Assembly (NCBI RefSeq): GCF_000175935.2
Contig: NC_014837.1
Span: 3,472,001 to 3,536,000 of the forward strand
Length of the DNA: 64,000 nucleotides
Reading direction: 5' to 3'
Source of the DNA: Pantoea sp. At-9b
Lineage (GTDB): Bacteria; Pseudomonadota; Gammaproteobacteria; Enterobacterales; Enterobacteriaceae
Below, piece after piece: positions 1 to 8,260 of this stretch (positions are counted from its first letter, which is position 1; each line of letters opens with the position of its first letter). The position numbers and the translations under genes were made by a program. A model generated the notes under the pieces. It ran no database searches. It was not told the DNA's origin and saw nothing but the letters and a program-made list of their open reading frames with translations.

Positions 1-283
1 CGTGGCCTGTTATAACGACTCGATGGCCGCCGGGGCGCTGGCGGTACTAAGCGATAACGGTATCCGCGTGCCGGAAGAGATGTCGCTGATTGGTTTCGAC
101 GATGTGCTGGTGTCGCGCTACGTGCGCCCGCGCCTGACCACGGTACGTTACCCGATTGTGACCATGGCACAGCAAGCCGCCCAGCTGGCGTTAGCGCTGG
201 CAAACGACCTGCCGATGCCGGAAGTGACCAATATGTTTAGCCCAACGTTGGTGCGTCGCCATTCCGTCAGCGGGCCGGGTTAA
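1..283 (+). CDS. galR: Galactose operon repressor GalR, C-terminal fragment
   Basis: This is the 3' end of a LacI-family repressor and runs in from the left edge, so the helix-turn-helix is outside the window. About 93 residues of the periplasmic-binding-protein-like effector domain are visible, including LIGFDDVLVSRYVRPRLT and the terminal FSPTLVRRHSVS, which match E. coli GalR almost residue for residue as I recall it. GalR represses galactose uptake and metabolism genes. In E. coli galR lies next to lysA; here about 6.6 kb of accessory DNA separates them. The identification is strong but rests on the last quarter of the protein; GalS is the main alternative. Confidence 0.88.
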   Translation, partial: VACYNDSMAAGALAVLSDNGIRVPEEMSLIGFDDVLVSRYVRPRLTTVRYPIVTMAQQAAQLALALANDLPMPEVTNMFSPTLVRRHSVSGPG

Positions 284-301
284 ATTTTATCGTGATCCGT
301 A

Positions 302-321
302 AGGGCGATGAAAATCGCCCT
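302..321 (+). terminator. Hairpin after galR
   Basis: A perfect 8-bp stem (AGGGCGAT / ATCGCCCT) closed by a GAAA tetraloop begins 19 nt after the galR stop. No U tract follows, so it is either a weak terminator or a 3'-end-protecting hairpin. Confidence 0.5.
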
Positions 322-448
322 GGGCATTCATCACAAAATTGGAATGCGACTGTTAAATATCCCTCATCTTCTTAACGTTTCTGCCGATACCTGTGCCGGA
401 CTTTTCTGGCCTTGCCAGCAAGGATCGATTGCAATTTAAGGAGGAAAG

Positions 449-1972
449 ATGAGCATTTCCAGACGTTTACTTCTGGCTCTGGGTTTTATCACCGCGGTTA
501 TCATCGCGCAGGGGACGCTGGCGATCAGCTTTATCAGCGGATTTCAGGATCGCTTCGAAAATGTACAAAGCCGCGCCATTCCCTCAATCAAACTGCTGAG
601 TGACCTCACCGACCGTAGCCAGCAACTGTGGCTGAGTTTGTATCAATATCAAAACAGCCCCACCGATTCACTTGAAGCCCAGCTGACGCAACAGATCGCC
701 GGCATTCGTGACCAACAGCAGGCTTATCAAAACCACCATATCGCCGATGATAAAGACGCCCAACTGGCGCAACAGGCGACGGACACCCTTAAGCTGATGA
801 ACCAGCGTCTGCCCGCCTTTCTCGACGCGGTCAAAGCCAATGAACCAAACGTACTGGCCAATGCTAACGGTATAGGCGGTGCGTTGCAGACATTGATTGC
901 CGGTTACCGCCAGCAAATGACGCTAAACATGGCGGTTGGCGATCAACTCCGCGCCACCAATCGCACCATTTTTCACTTTGTCAGTTGGGCGACGGTAGCC
1001 GGTATCACCGTCGCAGTGCTGATGATTGTGATATTTGCCTTGCTGACCATTAAGCAAATCCGCCGCAGCCTGAACAATATTTCCGCCATCATGGCGCAGG
1101 CCACCGAACATCTCGATCTGACGGTGGCAGCGGATGAGAGCCGCAATGATGAAGTGAGTAAAATGGCGGGCTCCTTTAACAAACTGATGCGACATATTTC
1201 GCAGGCGCTGACAGCAGTGAACAACGCCGCCAGCTCGGTGAGCAGCGCTTCAACGCAGATTGCCGCCGGTAATGAAGACCTGTCGGCCCGTACTGAACAG
1301 CAAGCAGCCTCACTGGAGCAGACCGCATCCAGCATGACGGAGCTGAGCGAAACGGTACGCCAGACCGCCGACCATACCCGCGATGCCACCCAACTGGCGG
1401 ATAACGCCAGCACCCTGTCGCGTCAAAGCACCGAGTCGCTGAATACCATGCTCGGCACCATGAACGACATTCATTTAAGCGCCCTGAAAGTGAAAGACAT
1501 TACCGGGTTGATTGAAGGCATTGCTTTTCAAACCAATATCCTGGCGTTAAACGCTGCGGTGGAAGCCGCGCGTGCTGGCGAGCACGGTAAAGGCTTTGCT
1601 GTGGTGGCCGGAGAAGTGCGTAATCTCTCGCATCGTTCCACCACCGCCGCCCGGGAAATTAAAACGCTGATTGAAGCCTCCACCAATTTGATTGAATCCG
1701 GCGCGCAGCAGGCGGCGCAGGTGGGCGATAGCATTCAGTCAGTCAATGAGGTGATAGCGAAGGTCAACCATCTGGTGAGTGAAATCTCCACCGCAGCAAC
1801 CGAGCAGAGTCAGGGGATCAACCAGGTACATCGGGCGATTGACCAGATGGATGATGTGACGCAGCAGAACGCCGCGCTGGTGGAACAGGCTTCGGCGGCA
1901 TCGCAATCATTGCAGGAACAGGCGGAGCATGTTTCACGCCTGGTGGGTGCATTCCGTTTACATCGCGTGTAA
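449..1972 (+). CDS. Methyl-accepting chemotaxis protein
   Basis: A transmembrane chemoreceptor of 507 residues that senses ligands in the periplasm and signals to CheA/CheW. TM1 is at about residues 7-29, a helical periplasmic sensor (four-helix-bundle size) at 30-177, TM2 at 178-202, and HAMP at about 203-256. A cytoplasmic methyl-accepting coiled coil follows, with the conserved hairpin tip ([20 protein letters not shown], about 357-376). The C-terminus ends ...VGAFRLHRV without an NWETF-type pentapeptide, so it probably depends on other receptors for CheR/CheB docking. A GGAGG ribosome site lies just before the ATG. It is not part of the E. coli galR-lysA neighbourhood. The ligand cannot be told from sequence. 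Its 3' end overlaps the convergent acetyltransferase gene by 15 bp. Confidence 0.93.
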   Translation: MSISRRLLLALGFITAVIIAQGTLAISFISGFQDRFENVQSRAIPSIKLLSDLTDRSQQLWLSLYQYQNSPTDSLEAQLTQQIAGIRDQQQAYQNHHIADDKDAQLAQQATDTLKLMNQRLPAFLDAVKANEPNVLANANGIGGALQTLIAGYRQQMTLNMAVGDQLRATNRTIFHFVSWATVAGITVAVLMIVIFALLTIKQIRRSLNNISAIMAQATEHLDLTVAADESRNDEVSKMAGSFNKLMRHISQALTAVNNAASSVSSASTQIAAGNEDLSARTEQQAASLEQTASSMTELSETVRQTADHTRDATQLADNASTLSRQSTESLNTMLGTMNDIHLSALKVKDITGLIEGIAFQTNILALNAAVEAARAGEHGKGFAVVAGEVRNLSHRSTTAAREIKTLIEASTNLIESGAQQAAQVGDSIQSVNEVIAKVNHLVSEISTAATEQSQGINQVHRAIDQMDDVTQQNAALVEQASAASQSLQEQAEHVSRLVGAFRLHRV

Positions 1973-2416
1973 ATCGCGCTGATACACGCGCACACGTGTA
2001 TCCGGATACTCCAGCGCTTCCTCAACAAACTGCCAGCCAAAACGTTCGTAATAACCGGCGAAGGTTGACCACAACCAGAGCCGGTTGTAGCCACGCTGCC
2101 GCGCGTAGTGGATGACATGCTGTTGCAACGCCTGGCTGACGCCCTGCCCACGTGCGCTTTCGTCGATATATAACGCCGCCAGCCATGGATAGAGATCCTG
2201 ACGGCTGATTAAATCACAGCGCCAGAAACCGACGGTGCCCACCGCCTGTCCCGCATCGAGCGCGACAAAGGTGATCGGGAAATCAGCGCCATTCAGGCTG
2301 CTTTGCACAATGCTGGCGTAAAACTCGCGCGTGGTCCCGGTGCCAAACGCCTGCCACAGCCAGTCGGTTATCTGTTCAGCAAACTGCGGCACTTCATTCA
2401 GTGGCAGGATCTGCAT
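1958..2416 (-). CDS. GNAT-family N-acetyltransferase
   Basis: A 152-residue single-domain GNAT protein expected to transfer acetyl from acetyl-CoA to an amine. The central [18 protein letters not shown] segment fits the acetyl-CoA pyrophosphate-binding motif (R/Q-x-x-G-x-G/A), with a hydrophobic strand before it (YPWLAALYI). The start ATG shares one base with the stop of the upstream GntR-type regulator (TAATG), so the two are probably translationally coupled and the gene is the last member of the PTS operon. The substrate is unknown. The convergent chemoreceptor gene overlaps its 3' end by 15 bp. Confidence 0.8.
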   Translation of the reverse strand: MQILPLNEVPQFAEQITDWLWQAFGTGTTREFYASIVQSSLNGADFPITFVALDAGQAVGTVGFWRCDLISRQDLYPWLAALYIDESARGQGVSQALQQHVIHYARQRGYNRLWLWSTFAGYYERFGWQFVEEALEYPDTRVRVYQRDLHAM

Positions 2417-3210
2417 TACATCAATTTCCCCTGAAAAATTGGCACCGATTCAAACAGATAGCCGTCAAAATCTGGCGCATCAGCATCTGACAATTCCAAC
2501 AGGGTGTTTTTCACATTTTCCAGATGCTGCCACATTGCCTGCCAGGACCCCATCACATCCCGGCGGCGTAAGGCGGCCAGGATGGTTTGATGATCGCCCA
2601 GCCACTTTAAACGATATGCGCGGGTTTCGAACTGTGGGCGCAGCTGCTGCCACAGCGGACTGGATTCATGATGTCGCCAGACGCTGGTGACGGTATCCAG
2701 CAGCATCTGGTTTTGCGTCGCACCGGCCAGCAGCAGATGAAATAACTTATCGTTATCCTGACTGCTGTCATTAAGCGCAATCGCCCGTTGTTCCTGCTCA
2801 AGGGTACGACGCAGGTTTTCAATATCGGCTTTGGTGGCCATTTTGGCGGCAAAGGCAGCAATATTGCTTTCCAGCAACTGACGCGCCTGTAACATCTCAA
2901 ACGGGCCAACATCGCTGCGGAAAAAGGCCTCTTCCGCGTCATCGCTGTCGGAAGGGATGCGCATCACATACACACCAGAGCTTTGACGGATATCCACCGT
3001 CCCTTCCAGCTCCAGCATCAACAAGGCTTCACGCACAATGGTACGGCTGACGCCCCAGGTCTCGGCCAATTGACGCTCCGGCGGCAGACGTGAGCCAACC
3101 GGATAATGCCCATCAATGATTTGCTGGCGCAGATGTTGCCCAATTTCCTGATACTGCTTTTTCTCTTGTGGCGCTTCGGCTTTTTCCACGCTTTCACCTT
3201 TTTGCATCAT
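2416..3210 (-). CDS. GntR-family (FadR subfamily) regulator, ExuR/UxuR-like
   Basis: A winged-helix GntR DNA-binding domain (RLPPERQLAETWGVSRTIV) is followed by a FadR-type all-helical effector domain with segments resembling the hexuronate repressors ExuR and UxuR (GPFEMLQARQLLESNIA, MWQHLENVK, YLFESVPIF). I chose the ATG at 3210 (264 aa). A longer open frame runs to 3312, but it would overlap the IIB gene and read through an 11-bp-arm hairpin at 3219-3252. Neither ATG has a strong ribosome site, and a GTG a few codons further in is possible. Position in the PTS operon, and ExuR/UxuR-like palindromes upstream of it, suggest it controls the beta-glucoside genes. Confidence 0.82.
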   Translation of the reverse strand: MMQKGESVEKAEAPQEKKQYQEIGQHLRQQIIDGHYPVGSRLPPERQLAETWGVSRTIVREALLMLELEGTVDIRQSSGVYVMRIPSDSDDAEEAFFRSDVGPFEMLQARQLLESNIAAFAAKMATKADIENLRRTLEQEQRAIALNDSSQDNDKLFHLLLAGATQNQMLLDTVTSVWRHHESSPLWQQLRPQFETRAYRLKWLGDHQTILAALRRRDVMGSWQAMWQHLENVKNTLLELSDADAPDFDGYLFESVPIFQGKLM

Positions 3211-3218
3211 GGCGCGCA

Positions 3219-3252
3219 AGGTTGCAGCCGCCTCCCTGGCAGGCTGCAACCT
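3219..3252 (-). other. Intercistronic hairpin between IIB and regulator genes
   Basis: A perfect 11-bp inverted repeat (AGGTTGCAGCC ... GGCTGCAACCT) with a 12-nt loop occupies the gap after the IIB stop, just before the GntR-type gene. No U run follows. It may stabilise the upstream PTS mRNA or reduce regulator translation. Confidence 0.6.
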
Positions 3253-3268
3253 GTCTGCAATCTGGCCG

Positions 3269-3586
3269 CTAGTGTACCAAAGCCAGCGCCTGATCGAGTA
3301 CCTTTGCACCATTCAGCGTACCGTAAGCCACGGTGTCGATCACCGCAATCGGCAGTTGATAGCTGTCGGTGAGCTTTTTGTTCTCCTCCAGCTTAAAGCG
3401 CACCTGTGGACCGAGCAGTACCACCGCGACATCGTGGCCGTAATTTTGTAGCTCTTCCCGCAGGTTTTGCTCCGGGATGGCGTATATCTGGTACTCCAGA
3501 CCGCGTGCCGCCGCTTCTTTTTCCATGCGCGTCACCACCATCGAGGTCGACATCCCCGCTGCGCAAGCCAGTACGATTCGTTTCAT
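3269..3586 (-). CDS. PTS lactose/cellobiose-family IIB component
   Basis: A 105-residue cytoplasmic phosphocarrier. The N-terminal MKRIVLACAAGMSTSMVV carries the phosphorylated cysteine (Cys8) in the family motif CxxGMSTS. It receives phosphate from IIA and passes it to the sugar bound by IIC. The ATG has an AAGGA ribosome site and lies 10 nt after the 6-phospho-beta-glucosidase gene in the same operon. Length is typical of ChbB/CelA-type proteins. The sugar is probably cellobiose or another beta-glucoside, judged from the adjacent GH1 enzyme. Confidence 0.93.
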   Translation of the reverse strand: MKRIVLACAAGMSTSMVVTRMEKEAAARGLEYQIYAIPEQNLREELQNYGHDVAVVLLGPQVRFKLEENKKLTDSYQLPIAVIDTVAYGTLNGAKVLDQALALVH

Positions 3587-3596
3587 CTTCGCGTCC

Positions 3597-5024
3597 TTAT
3601 TTCATTTCATCATCAATGTTGACCGTCAACAGCTGGCTGTCGCGCAGCTGGCGAAACCAGTGCGCCGACCTTTTCATCCGCCGCTGGCGTTGGTTATCCA
3701 GGTCAATCTCAATTAAGCCGTAGCGATTTTTAAACGCGTTCATTGGCGAGACGTTATCGGTGAAGGCCCACAGCATGTAGCCCTGACAGTGACTGCCCGC
3801 CTCGCTGGCACGCACCGCTTGATGCAGATGCTCGGCAATGAACGCGATGCGGTAGTCGTCCTGAATCTCCCCCTGCGCATCTTTAAAGCGTGCTTCGTTT
3901 TCAATACCCATGCCGCTTTCCGCCACAAACCACGGCAGGTTGCCGTACTCCTCTTTCATGCGCATCGCCATGTCATAGATGATGCGTGGCTGAATCTCCC
4001 AGCCGCGCGAGGTATTCATGCGGCGGCCCGGCAGTTCGAAATGTTCGTAGTAATACGCGGGATGGAATGGCGTCTCCGGATGCCACGCGCGTGACGGCGC
4101 TTTTACCCGGTGCGGATAGTAGAGATTCAGCCCAACCTCATCGACGGTGTTGGCGGCAATGATCGACAGCTCCTCGGGTGTCACCTCCCATTGCACCTGA
4201 TGCTTTTCCAGCAACTGCACCAGTTCGACGGGATACTCGCCTTTGATCGCCGGGTCGAGAAATACCCGGTTGTAGAACAGGTCATAGATTCTGGCTGCTT
4301 TGACATCATGCGCCGCCGACGAGCGCGGATAAGTGACTTCCGGGTTGAGGATGGTGCCCACTGTTCCGCGATAGCCCTGCTGACGGAAGAGCTGCACCAC
4401 TTTCGCCGTGGCAAGATTTTTATGGTGATTCCACTGCATCCATTTGTGGGTGTTCTGCTCATACGGCCAGCGTAACGCATCAAGATAAACGCGGGTCTGC
4501 ACCACAATCGGCTCATTGAACACAAACCAGCGCGTCACTTTTCCGGCATAGCGAGCAAACACCTGAGCGGCATAGCGGGTAAACAGTTCCACCACATGCT
4601 TCGATTGCCAACCGCCGTACTGTTCCAGTAACTGTAGCGGCAGTTCGTAATGTTCGAGGCACAGCATCAGTTCGATACCGTTGCGCTGCATTTCATCAAT
4701 CAGTTGGTCGTAGTACGCCGCGTACTCTTCATCCACCACGGCGTTTTCGTAATCGGTGAGAAACCGTGACCAGTTGATCGACGTTCGATAGTGCGTCAAA
4801 CCTGCCGCTTTCATCAGTGCCACATCTTCACGGAAACGGTTGATAAAATCCGTCGCCACCGCCGGACCGTAACCGTTATGCCAGACATGACGGTCATTGG
4901 TATACCAGGCATCCAGATACGAATCTTGCCCCGGCTTCTTGCCGCTCCAACCCTCGGTTTGCCACGCCGATGCTGCCGCACCCAAAATAAAGCCGTCCGG
5001 CAGTGGGATGTTGTAGGTACTCAT
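3597..5024 (-). CDS. 6-phospho-beta-glucosidase, glycoside hydrolase family 1
   Basis: A 475-residue GH1 enzyme expected to hydrolyse the phosphorylated disaccharide delivered by the PTS to glucose 6-phosphate plus the aglycone or glucose. The acid/base glutamate is Glu171 in FNEP; the nucleophile is Glu369 in VAESG, where most family members have TENG. The N-terminal LPDGFILGAAASAWQTEG and TSINWSRF are standard GH1 signatures. The gene lies 9 bp after the IIC gene and 10 bp before IIB, with an AAGGAG ribosome site. It is in the family of BglA/AscB/ChbF-type function but I cannot assign one specific orthologue. Confidence 0.92.
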   Translation of the reverse strand: MSTYNIPLPDGFILGAAASAWQTEGWSGKKPGQDSYLDAWYTNDRHVWHNGYGPAVATDFINRFREDVALMKAAGLTHYRTSINWSRFLTDYENAVVDEEYAAYYDQLIDEMQRNGIELMLCLEHYELPLQLLEQYGGWQSKHVVELFTRYAAQVFARYAGKVTRWFVFNEPIVVQTRVYLDALRWPYEQNTHKWMQWNHHKNLATAKVVQLFRQQGYRGTVGTILNPEVTYPRSSAAHDVKAARIYDLFYNRVFLDPAIKGEYPVELVQLLEKHQVQWEVTPEELSIIAANTVDEVGLNLYYPHRVKAPSRAWHPETPFHPAYYYEHFELPGRRMNTSRGWEIQPRIIYDMAMRMKEEYGNLPWFVAESGMGIENEARFKDAQGEIQDDYRIAFIAEHLHQAVRASEAGSHCQGYMLWAFTDNVSPMNAFKNRYGLIEIDLDNQRQRRMKRSAHWFRQLRDSQLLTVNIDDEMK

Positions 5025-5033
5025 GCTTGCTCC

Positions 5034-6368
5034 TTAGTTTTGCGCCAGTTCCGGTTGCAGATTTTTCGCTTCTGCCGCTTCGGCACGGCGCGCCGCCACC
5101 TTTACAAACGGCAGGTAAATCAATACGGACACGCAGATACAGATGATTTGCGTCACCACCGCGCCCATCGAACCGGCAGTGGAGAGCCAGGCATTGATGA
5201 TCGGCGGCGTAGTCCAGGGCACCATCACCACCGCTTTACCGGCAAACCCCATCACCGTGGCGAAGTAGCCAATCGAACCGGTCACCAGGGGGGTGATAAT
5301 GAACGGAATAGCGAGGATCGGGTTGAGCATAATCGGCATACCAAAGATCACCGGCTCGTTGATGTTAAACAGCCCCGGCCCCAGCGACAGCTTGGCAATT
5401 TCCCGCATCTCTTTACGTTTGGTCGCCAGCATCACGGCGGTCAACAGACCGATGGTCAGCCCCGAACCGCCGATGCTCATATACACATCCCAGAACGGCA
5501 TGGTGATGATATTCGGCACCTCTTTACCCTGCTCAAAGGCGTTCATATTCACCAGAATCGCCCCCAGCAGCAGCGGTTCACGAATCGGTTTCACCATCTG
5601 ATTACCGTGGATACCAATCACCCAAAACAGCTGGGCCACAAACATCAGCAGCAGAATGCCCCACAGGCTCTGCACCACCGATTCCAGCGGCTGCTGCACC
5701 ACCTTGTAGACCGCGTCATACAGGTACATGCCGGTGACCTGATGGAAGATAAAGCCGAAGGTGGCGACCAGCGTGACGGTGATGATCGACGGGATGAGTG
5801 CGGAGAAAGAGGCCGAGACATTGGGTGGCACGGTATCCGGCATTTTGATTTTCAGCCGTTCCACATTCTCCAGGCGGCAATAAATCTCCACCGACAGGAT
5901 GGCGATAAACATGCCAAGGAACAGGCTTTTGGTGTCGGAAAACTGTTTCGCCAGCACATCGGTGACCAGATGCATCTGGCCATCCACCAGCATCTGGATA
6001 GTGGTGGGCGTGACCGAGATAAAGCAGATAATCGCCAGCAAGCCGGGGAACAAGGTTTTGATGCCGTTGATGCGCCCCAGCTCGATACCGATCAGGAACA
6101 CCGCGCCAATGTTGAGAAAACTCAGCGTGGCGTAGTTGATGCTGCTGGTGATCGGTTTCAGATCGGCGAGAAACGCCAGCGCCTGGAAGCTGGCGAGGCC
6201 GTTCTTCGCATCCAACACCATGTTGGAGATCAGTACTGAAAACGCGCCGACGATGATCACCGGCATCAGGGTAATGAACGAGGCTTTGATCGCCATGATA
6301 TAGCGGTAGCTATTGAAACGTGTGGCAAAGCTACCCAGAGAATCGATAAGACGGTCCTGTAGAGACAT
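5034..6368 (-). CDS. PTS lactose/cellobiose-family IIC permease
   Basis: A 444-residue multi-spanning membrane component that transports and presents the sugar for phosphorylation. Many hydrophobic helices and the family segments IHGNQMVKPI and NEPVIFGMPIMLNP (the loop with the conserved NEPVIFG sugar-binding motif) are visible. It is the first gene of a minus-strand operon IIC - GH1 - IIB - regulator - acetyltransferase. The IIA partner is encoded divergently at 6550, so one 181-bp region controls the whole phosphorelay. Confidence 0.94.
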   Translation of the reverse strand: MSLQDRLIDSLGSFATRFNSYRYIMAIKASFITLMPVIIVGAFSVLISNMVLDAKNGLASFQALAFLADLKPITSSINYATLSFLNIGAVFLIGIELGRINGIKTLFPGLLAIICFISVTPTTIQMLVDGQMHLVTDVLAKQFSDTKSLFLGMFIAILSVEIYCRLENVERLKIKMPDTVPPNVSASFSALIPSIITVTLVATFGFIFHQVTGMYLYDAVYKVVQQPLESVVQSLWGILLLMFVAQLFWVIGIHGNQMVKPIREPLLLGAILVNMNAFEQGKEVPNIITMPFWDVYMSIGGSGLTIGLLTAVMLATKRKEMREIAKLSLGPGLFNINEPVIFGMPIMLNPILAIPFIITPLVTGSIGYFATVMGFAGKAVVMVPWTTPPIINAWLSTAGSMGAVVTQIICICVSVLIYLPFVKVAARRAEAAEAKNLQPELAQN

Positions 6369-6426
6369 TGGGTCAACCCTCAGCGGTTTGAATGGAGCAT
6401 TCCTGTGTTGTGCGTCAGCTTCCGTG

Positions 6427-6444
6427 TCTGTGGCATACCAAAAT
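6427..6444. promoter_or_regulatory. ExuR/UxuR-like operator, site 1
   Basis: The segment TGTGGCATACCAAAAT resembles the ExuR/UxuR palindrome AATTGGTATACCAATT as I recall it. It is the copy nearest the IIC start and would affect the minus-strand promoter. Confidence 0.5.
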
Positions 6445-6466
6445 GGCGATCATTGCGTTTTCTTTC

Positions 6467-6482
6467 TGTGATCCTGCTCGCG
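6467..6482. promoter_or_regulatory. Possible CRP half-site
   Basis: TGTGATCCTGCTCGCG fits the CRP consensus well in its left half (TGTGA) and poorly in the right. Catabolite control would be expected for a beta-glucoside PTS, but the match is only partial. Confidence 0.25.
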
Positions 6483-6489
6483 GAACTCC

Positions 6490-6506
6490 TTTTTGGTATT
6501 CCGGTA
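6490..6506. promoter_or_regulatory. ExuR/UxuR-like operator, site 2
   Basis: TTTTTGGTATTCCGGTA keeps the GGTAT..CC core of the proposed operator with a degenerate right arm. It lies midway between the divergent starts. Confidence 0.4.
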
Positions 6507-6520
6507 GCATCAAAAATATG

Positions 6521-6538
6521 AATTTGGCATACCAATAA
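6521..6538. promoter_or_regulatory. ExuR/UxuR-like operator, site 3
   Basis: AATTTGGCATACCAATAA is the best of the three palindromes, with TTGG.ATACCAA preserved. It ends 11 nt before the IIA start codon, so a bound repressor would block initiation of that gene. Confidence 0.6.
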
Positions 6539-6549
6539 GCGAGGCGAGG

Positions 6550-6855
6550 ATGGATTTTGAACAAACGATGATGGAGCTGCTGATTAATGCCGGAGAGGCG
6601 CGATCGCAGGCAATGATGGCGATTCAGCAGGCGCGCAAAGAAGATTGGGACGGCGCTGATGCCGCGCTGGCCGCGTCAGATGAGGCCGCGAAAGCCGCGC
6701 ATAAGATCCAAACCGCGCTGATTGGGGCCGATGAAGGTTGCGGCAAAGTGCCGGTGACCTTGATTCTGGTACATGCGCAGGATCATCTAATGACCGCGAT
6801 GCTGTGCCGGGATTTGGCGGGGGAAATTGTATTATTGCGTAAGGAGCTGCGGTAG
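6550..6855 (+). CDS. PTS lactose/cellobiose-family IIA component
   Basis: A 101-residue helical phosphocarrier that takes phosphate from HPr and gives it to IIB. The signature ILVHAQDHLMTAML holds the phosphorylated histidine (His75) and the nearby Gln77/Asp78. A GAGG ribosome site precedes the ATG. It is transcribed away from the IIC operon, an arrangement that differs from the chb/cel operons where IIA, IIB and IIC genes are co-linear. The TAG stop directly abuts a family A palindromic repeat. Confidence 0.92.
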   Translation: MDFEQTMMELLINAGEARSQAMMAIQQARKEDWDGADAALAASDEAAKAAHKIQTALIGADEGCGKVPVTLILVHAQDHLMTAMLCRDLAGEIVLLRKELR

Positions 6856-6892
6856 CCCTCTCCCGCTGGCGGGAGAGGGTTAGGGTGAGGGT
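6856..6892. repeat. Family A palindromic repeat, single unit
   Basis: CCCTCTCCCGC-TGGC-GGGAGAGGG forms a GC-rich hairpin followed by the tail TTAGGGTGAGGG. It fills the gap between the convergent IIA and lysA genes, so it probably also acts as a bidirectional terminator-like structure. Confidence 0.85.
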
Positions 6893-6896
6893 AAAA

Positions 6897-8150
6897 TTAC
6901 AGCTCCAGCGCCAGCAACTCCTGGATAGTCTGCGCACGGCGGATTTCACGCGCGGTGCCATTTTCAAACAGCACTTCCGGGATCAGCGGACGGCTATTGT
7001 AGTTCGATGACATCGATGCGCCGTAAGCCCCGGTATCATGGAATACCAGATAATCACCGACCTGCGCCGCTGGCAGCGCGCGGGTTTCCACTTTGCCACC
7101 TTCCAGCTGGGTAAACACATCGCCCGACTCGCACAGCGGACCGGCAATCACGCTCTCCACCGTCTGGCTTGCATTCACCGTGCGGCCATCGGCAGGCAGC
7201 AGCGAAATATGGTGGTAGCTGCCATACATCGCCGGGCGCATCAGGTCGCTGAAACCGGCATCCACCAGCACAAAGTGGCGGCTGCCCATCTCTTTCACCG
7301 CACGCACCTGAGACACCAGCACGCCAGATTCTGCTACCAGGAAACGACCTGGTTCAATTTCCAGCTTCACCGCATGGCCGAGATGCGCGGCAATGCGTTC
7401 GCGCGCGCCGTTCCACAGGCCGTAGTAGTGATCGGTATCGATCGCCTCTTCACCCACACGGTAAGGGATCGACAAACCGCCACCGGCAGAAATCGCCTCC
7501 AGATCCTGACCGAAGCTCACCACCTGATCCACCATCGCATCACACACCTGTTGCAGATGGCCGTAGTCCACACCGGAACCGATATGCATATGCAGGCCAA
7601 CCAGACGCAGGCCGTGTTGCTGAATCGCCGCCAGCGCCTGGGGCAAGTCGCTGTGCCAGATGCCGTGTTTGCTGTTCTCACCGCCCGTGTTGGTTTTCTG
7701 GCTGTGGCCGTGACCAAAACCCGGGTTGATACGCAGCCATACCGCGTGACCCGCCGACACTGCGCCGAGCTGGTGCAACATATCCACTGAACCGGCGTTC
7801 ACCGGGACTTTCAGTTGCGCAATGCGTGCCAGGGTAGGCTGGTCCAGCACGTCGGCGGTAAAGACGATATCTTCGCCGCCCGGTTGATAACCGGCTGCCA
7901 GCGCACGCTCGATCTCGCCCAGCGACACGGAATCAACCTTCACCCCCGCCGCACGCATCAGGCGCAGAATATGGATATTTGAGCAGGCTTTCTGCGCGAA
8001 ACGCACCACGTCAAACTGGTTCAACTGGGCAATGCGCTGCTGAATGACGCTGGCATCATAGGCCCAGAACGGGCCGCTATAGCGCTGCGCCAGCGGCAGC
8101 AGATTCGCGGCGGTCAACGCGGTTTCGGTGTTATTCAGTGGACGTGGCAT
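6897..8150 (-). CDS. lysA: Diaminopimelate decarboxylase LysA
   Basis: A PLP enzyme catalysing meso-diaminopimelate to L-lysine plus CO2, the last step of lysine synthesis. At 417 residues it is close to E. coli LysA (420). The PLP lysine is Lys54 in FAQKACSN. The barrel motifs HMHIGSGVDYGHL and SAGGGLSIPYR, and the C-terminal EPGRFLVAESG and PLCESGDVF (active-site Cys from the partner subunit) are present. It is divergent from lysR, the classic activator arrangement. The E. coli order galR-lysA-lysR is interrupted here on the galR side only. Confidence 0.97.
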   Translation of the reverse strand: MPRPLNNTETALTAANLLPLAQRYSGPFWAYDASVIQQRIAQLNQFDVVRFAQKACSNIHILRLMRAAGVKVDSVSLGEIERALAAGYQPGGEDIVFTADVLDQPTLARIAQLKVPVNAGSVDMLHQLGAVSAGHAVWLRINPGFGHGHSQKTNTGGENSKHGIWHSDLPQALAAIQQHGLRLVGLHMHIGSGVDYGHLQQVCDAMVDQVVSFGQDLEAISAGGGLSIPYRVGEEAIDTDHYYGLWNGARERIAAHLGHAVKLEIEPGRFLVAESGVLVSQVRAVKEMGSRHFVLVDAGFSDLMRPAMYGSYHHISLLPADGRTVNASQTVESVIAGPLCESGDVFTQLEGGKVETRALPAAQVGDYLVFHDTGAYGASMSSNYNSRPLIPEVLFENGTAREIRRAQTIQELLALEL

Positions 8151-8260
8151 AGCAATTCTCCTGTGACGTTAACGCTATTTAGCCACAGTCACTTCATGCA
8201 GAAAAATATCTGTTTTAGCAGCAGCTATGCAAATATGATATGGATTGAAGGGAGGAGATG
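8151..8260. promoter_or_regulatory. lysA-lysR divergent control region
   Basis: The 110-bp spacer is AT-rich, with stretches such as TGCAGAAAAATATCTG and the directly repeated ATGCA at 8196-8200 and 8227-8231. LysR-type regulators bind this kind of spacer, and in E. coli LysR activates lysA from here. I cannot define the exact box. Confidence 0.4.

Noticed and set aside
383..390. GCCGATAC upstream of the chemoreceptor, resembling the -10 element of a flagellar sigma-28 promoter
   Set aside because: No TAAA-type -35 element lies at the required spacing of about 11 nt; the nearest TAAA is too far upstream.
4791..6239. A 482-codon open frame on the plus strand, antisense to the PTS IIC and GH1 genes
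   Set aside because: Its protein is dominated by His, Gln, Arg and Asp, has no recognisable domain, and is explained as the complement of GC-rich codons of two well-identified genes.
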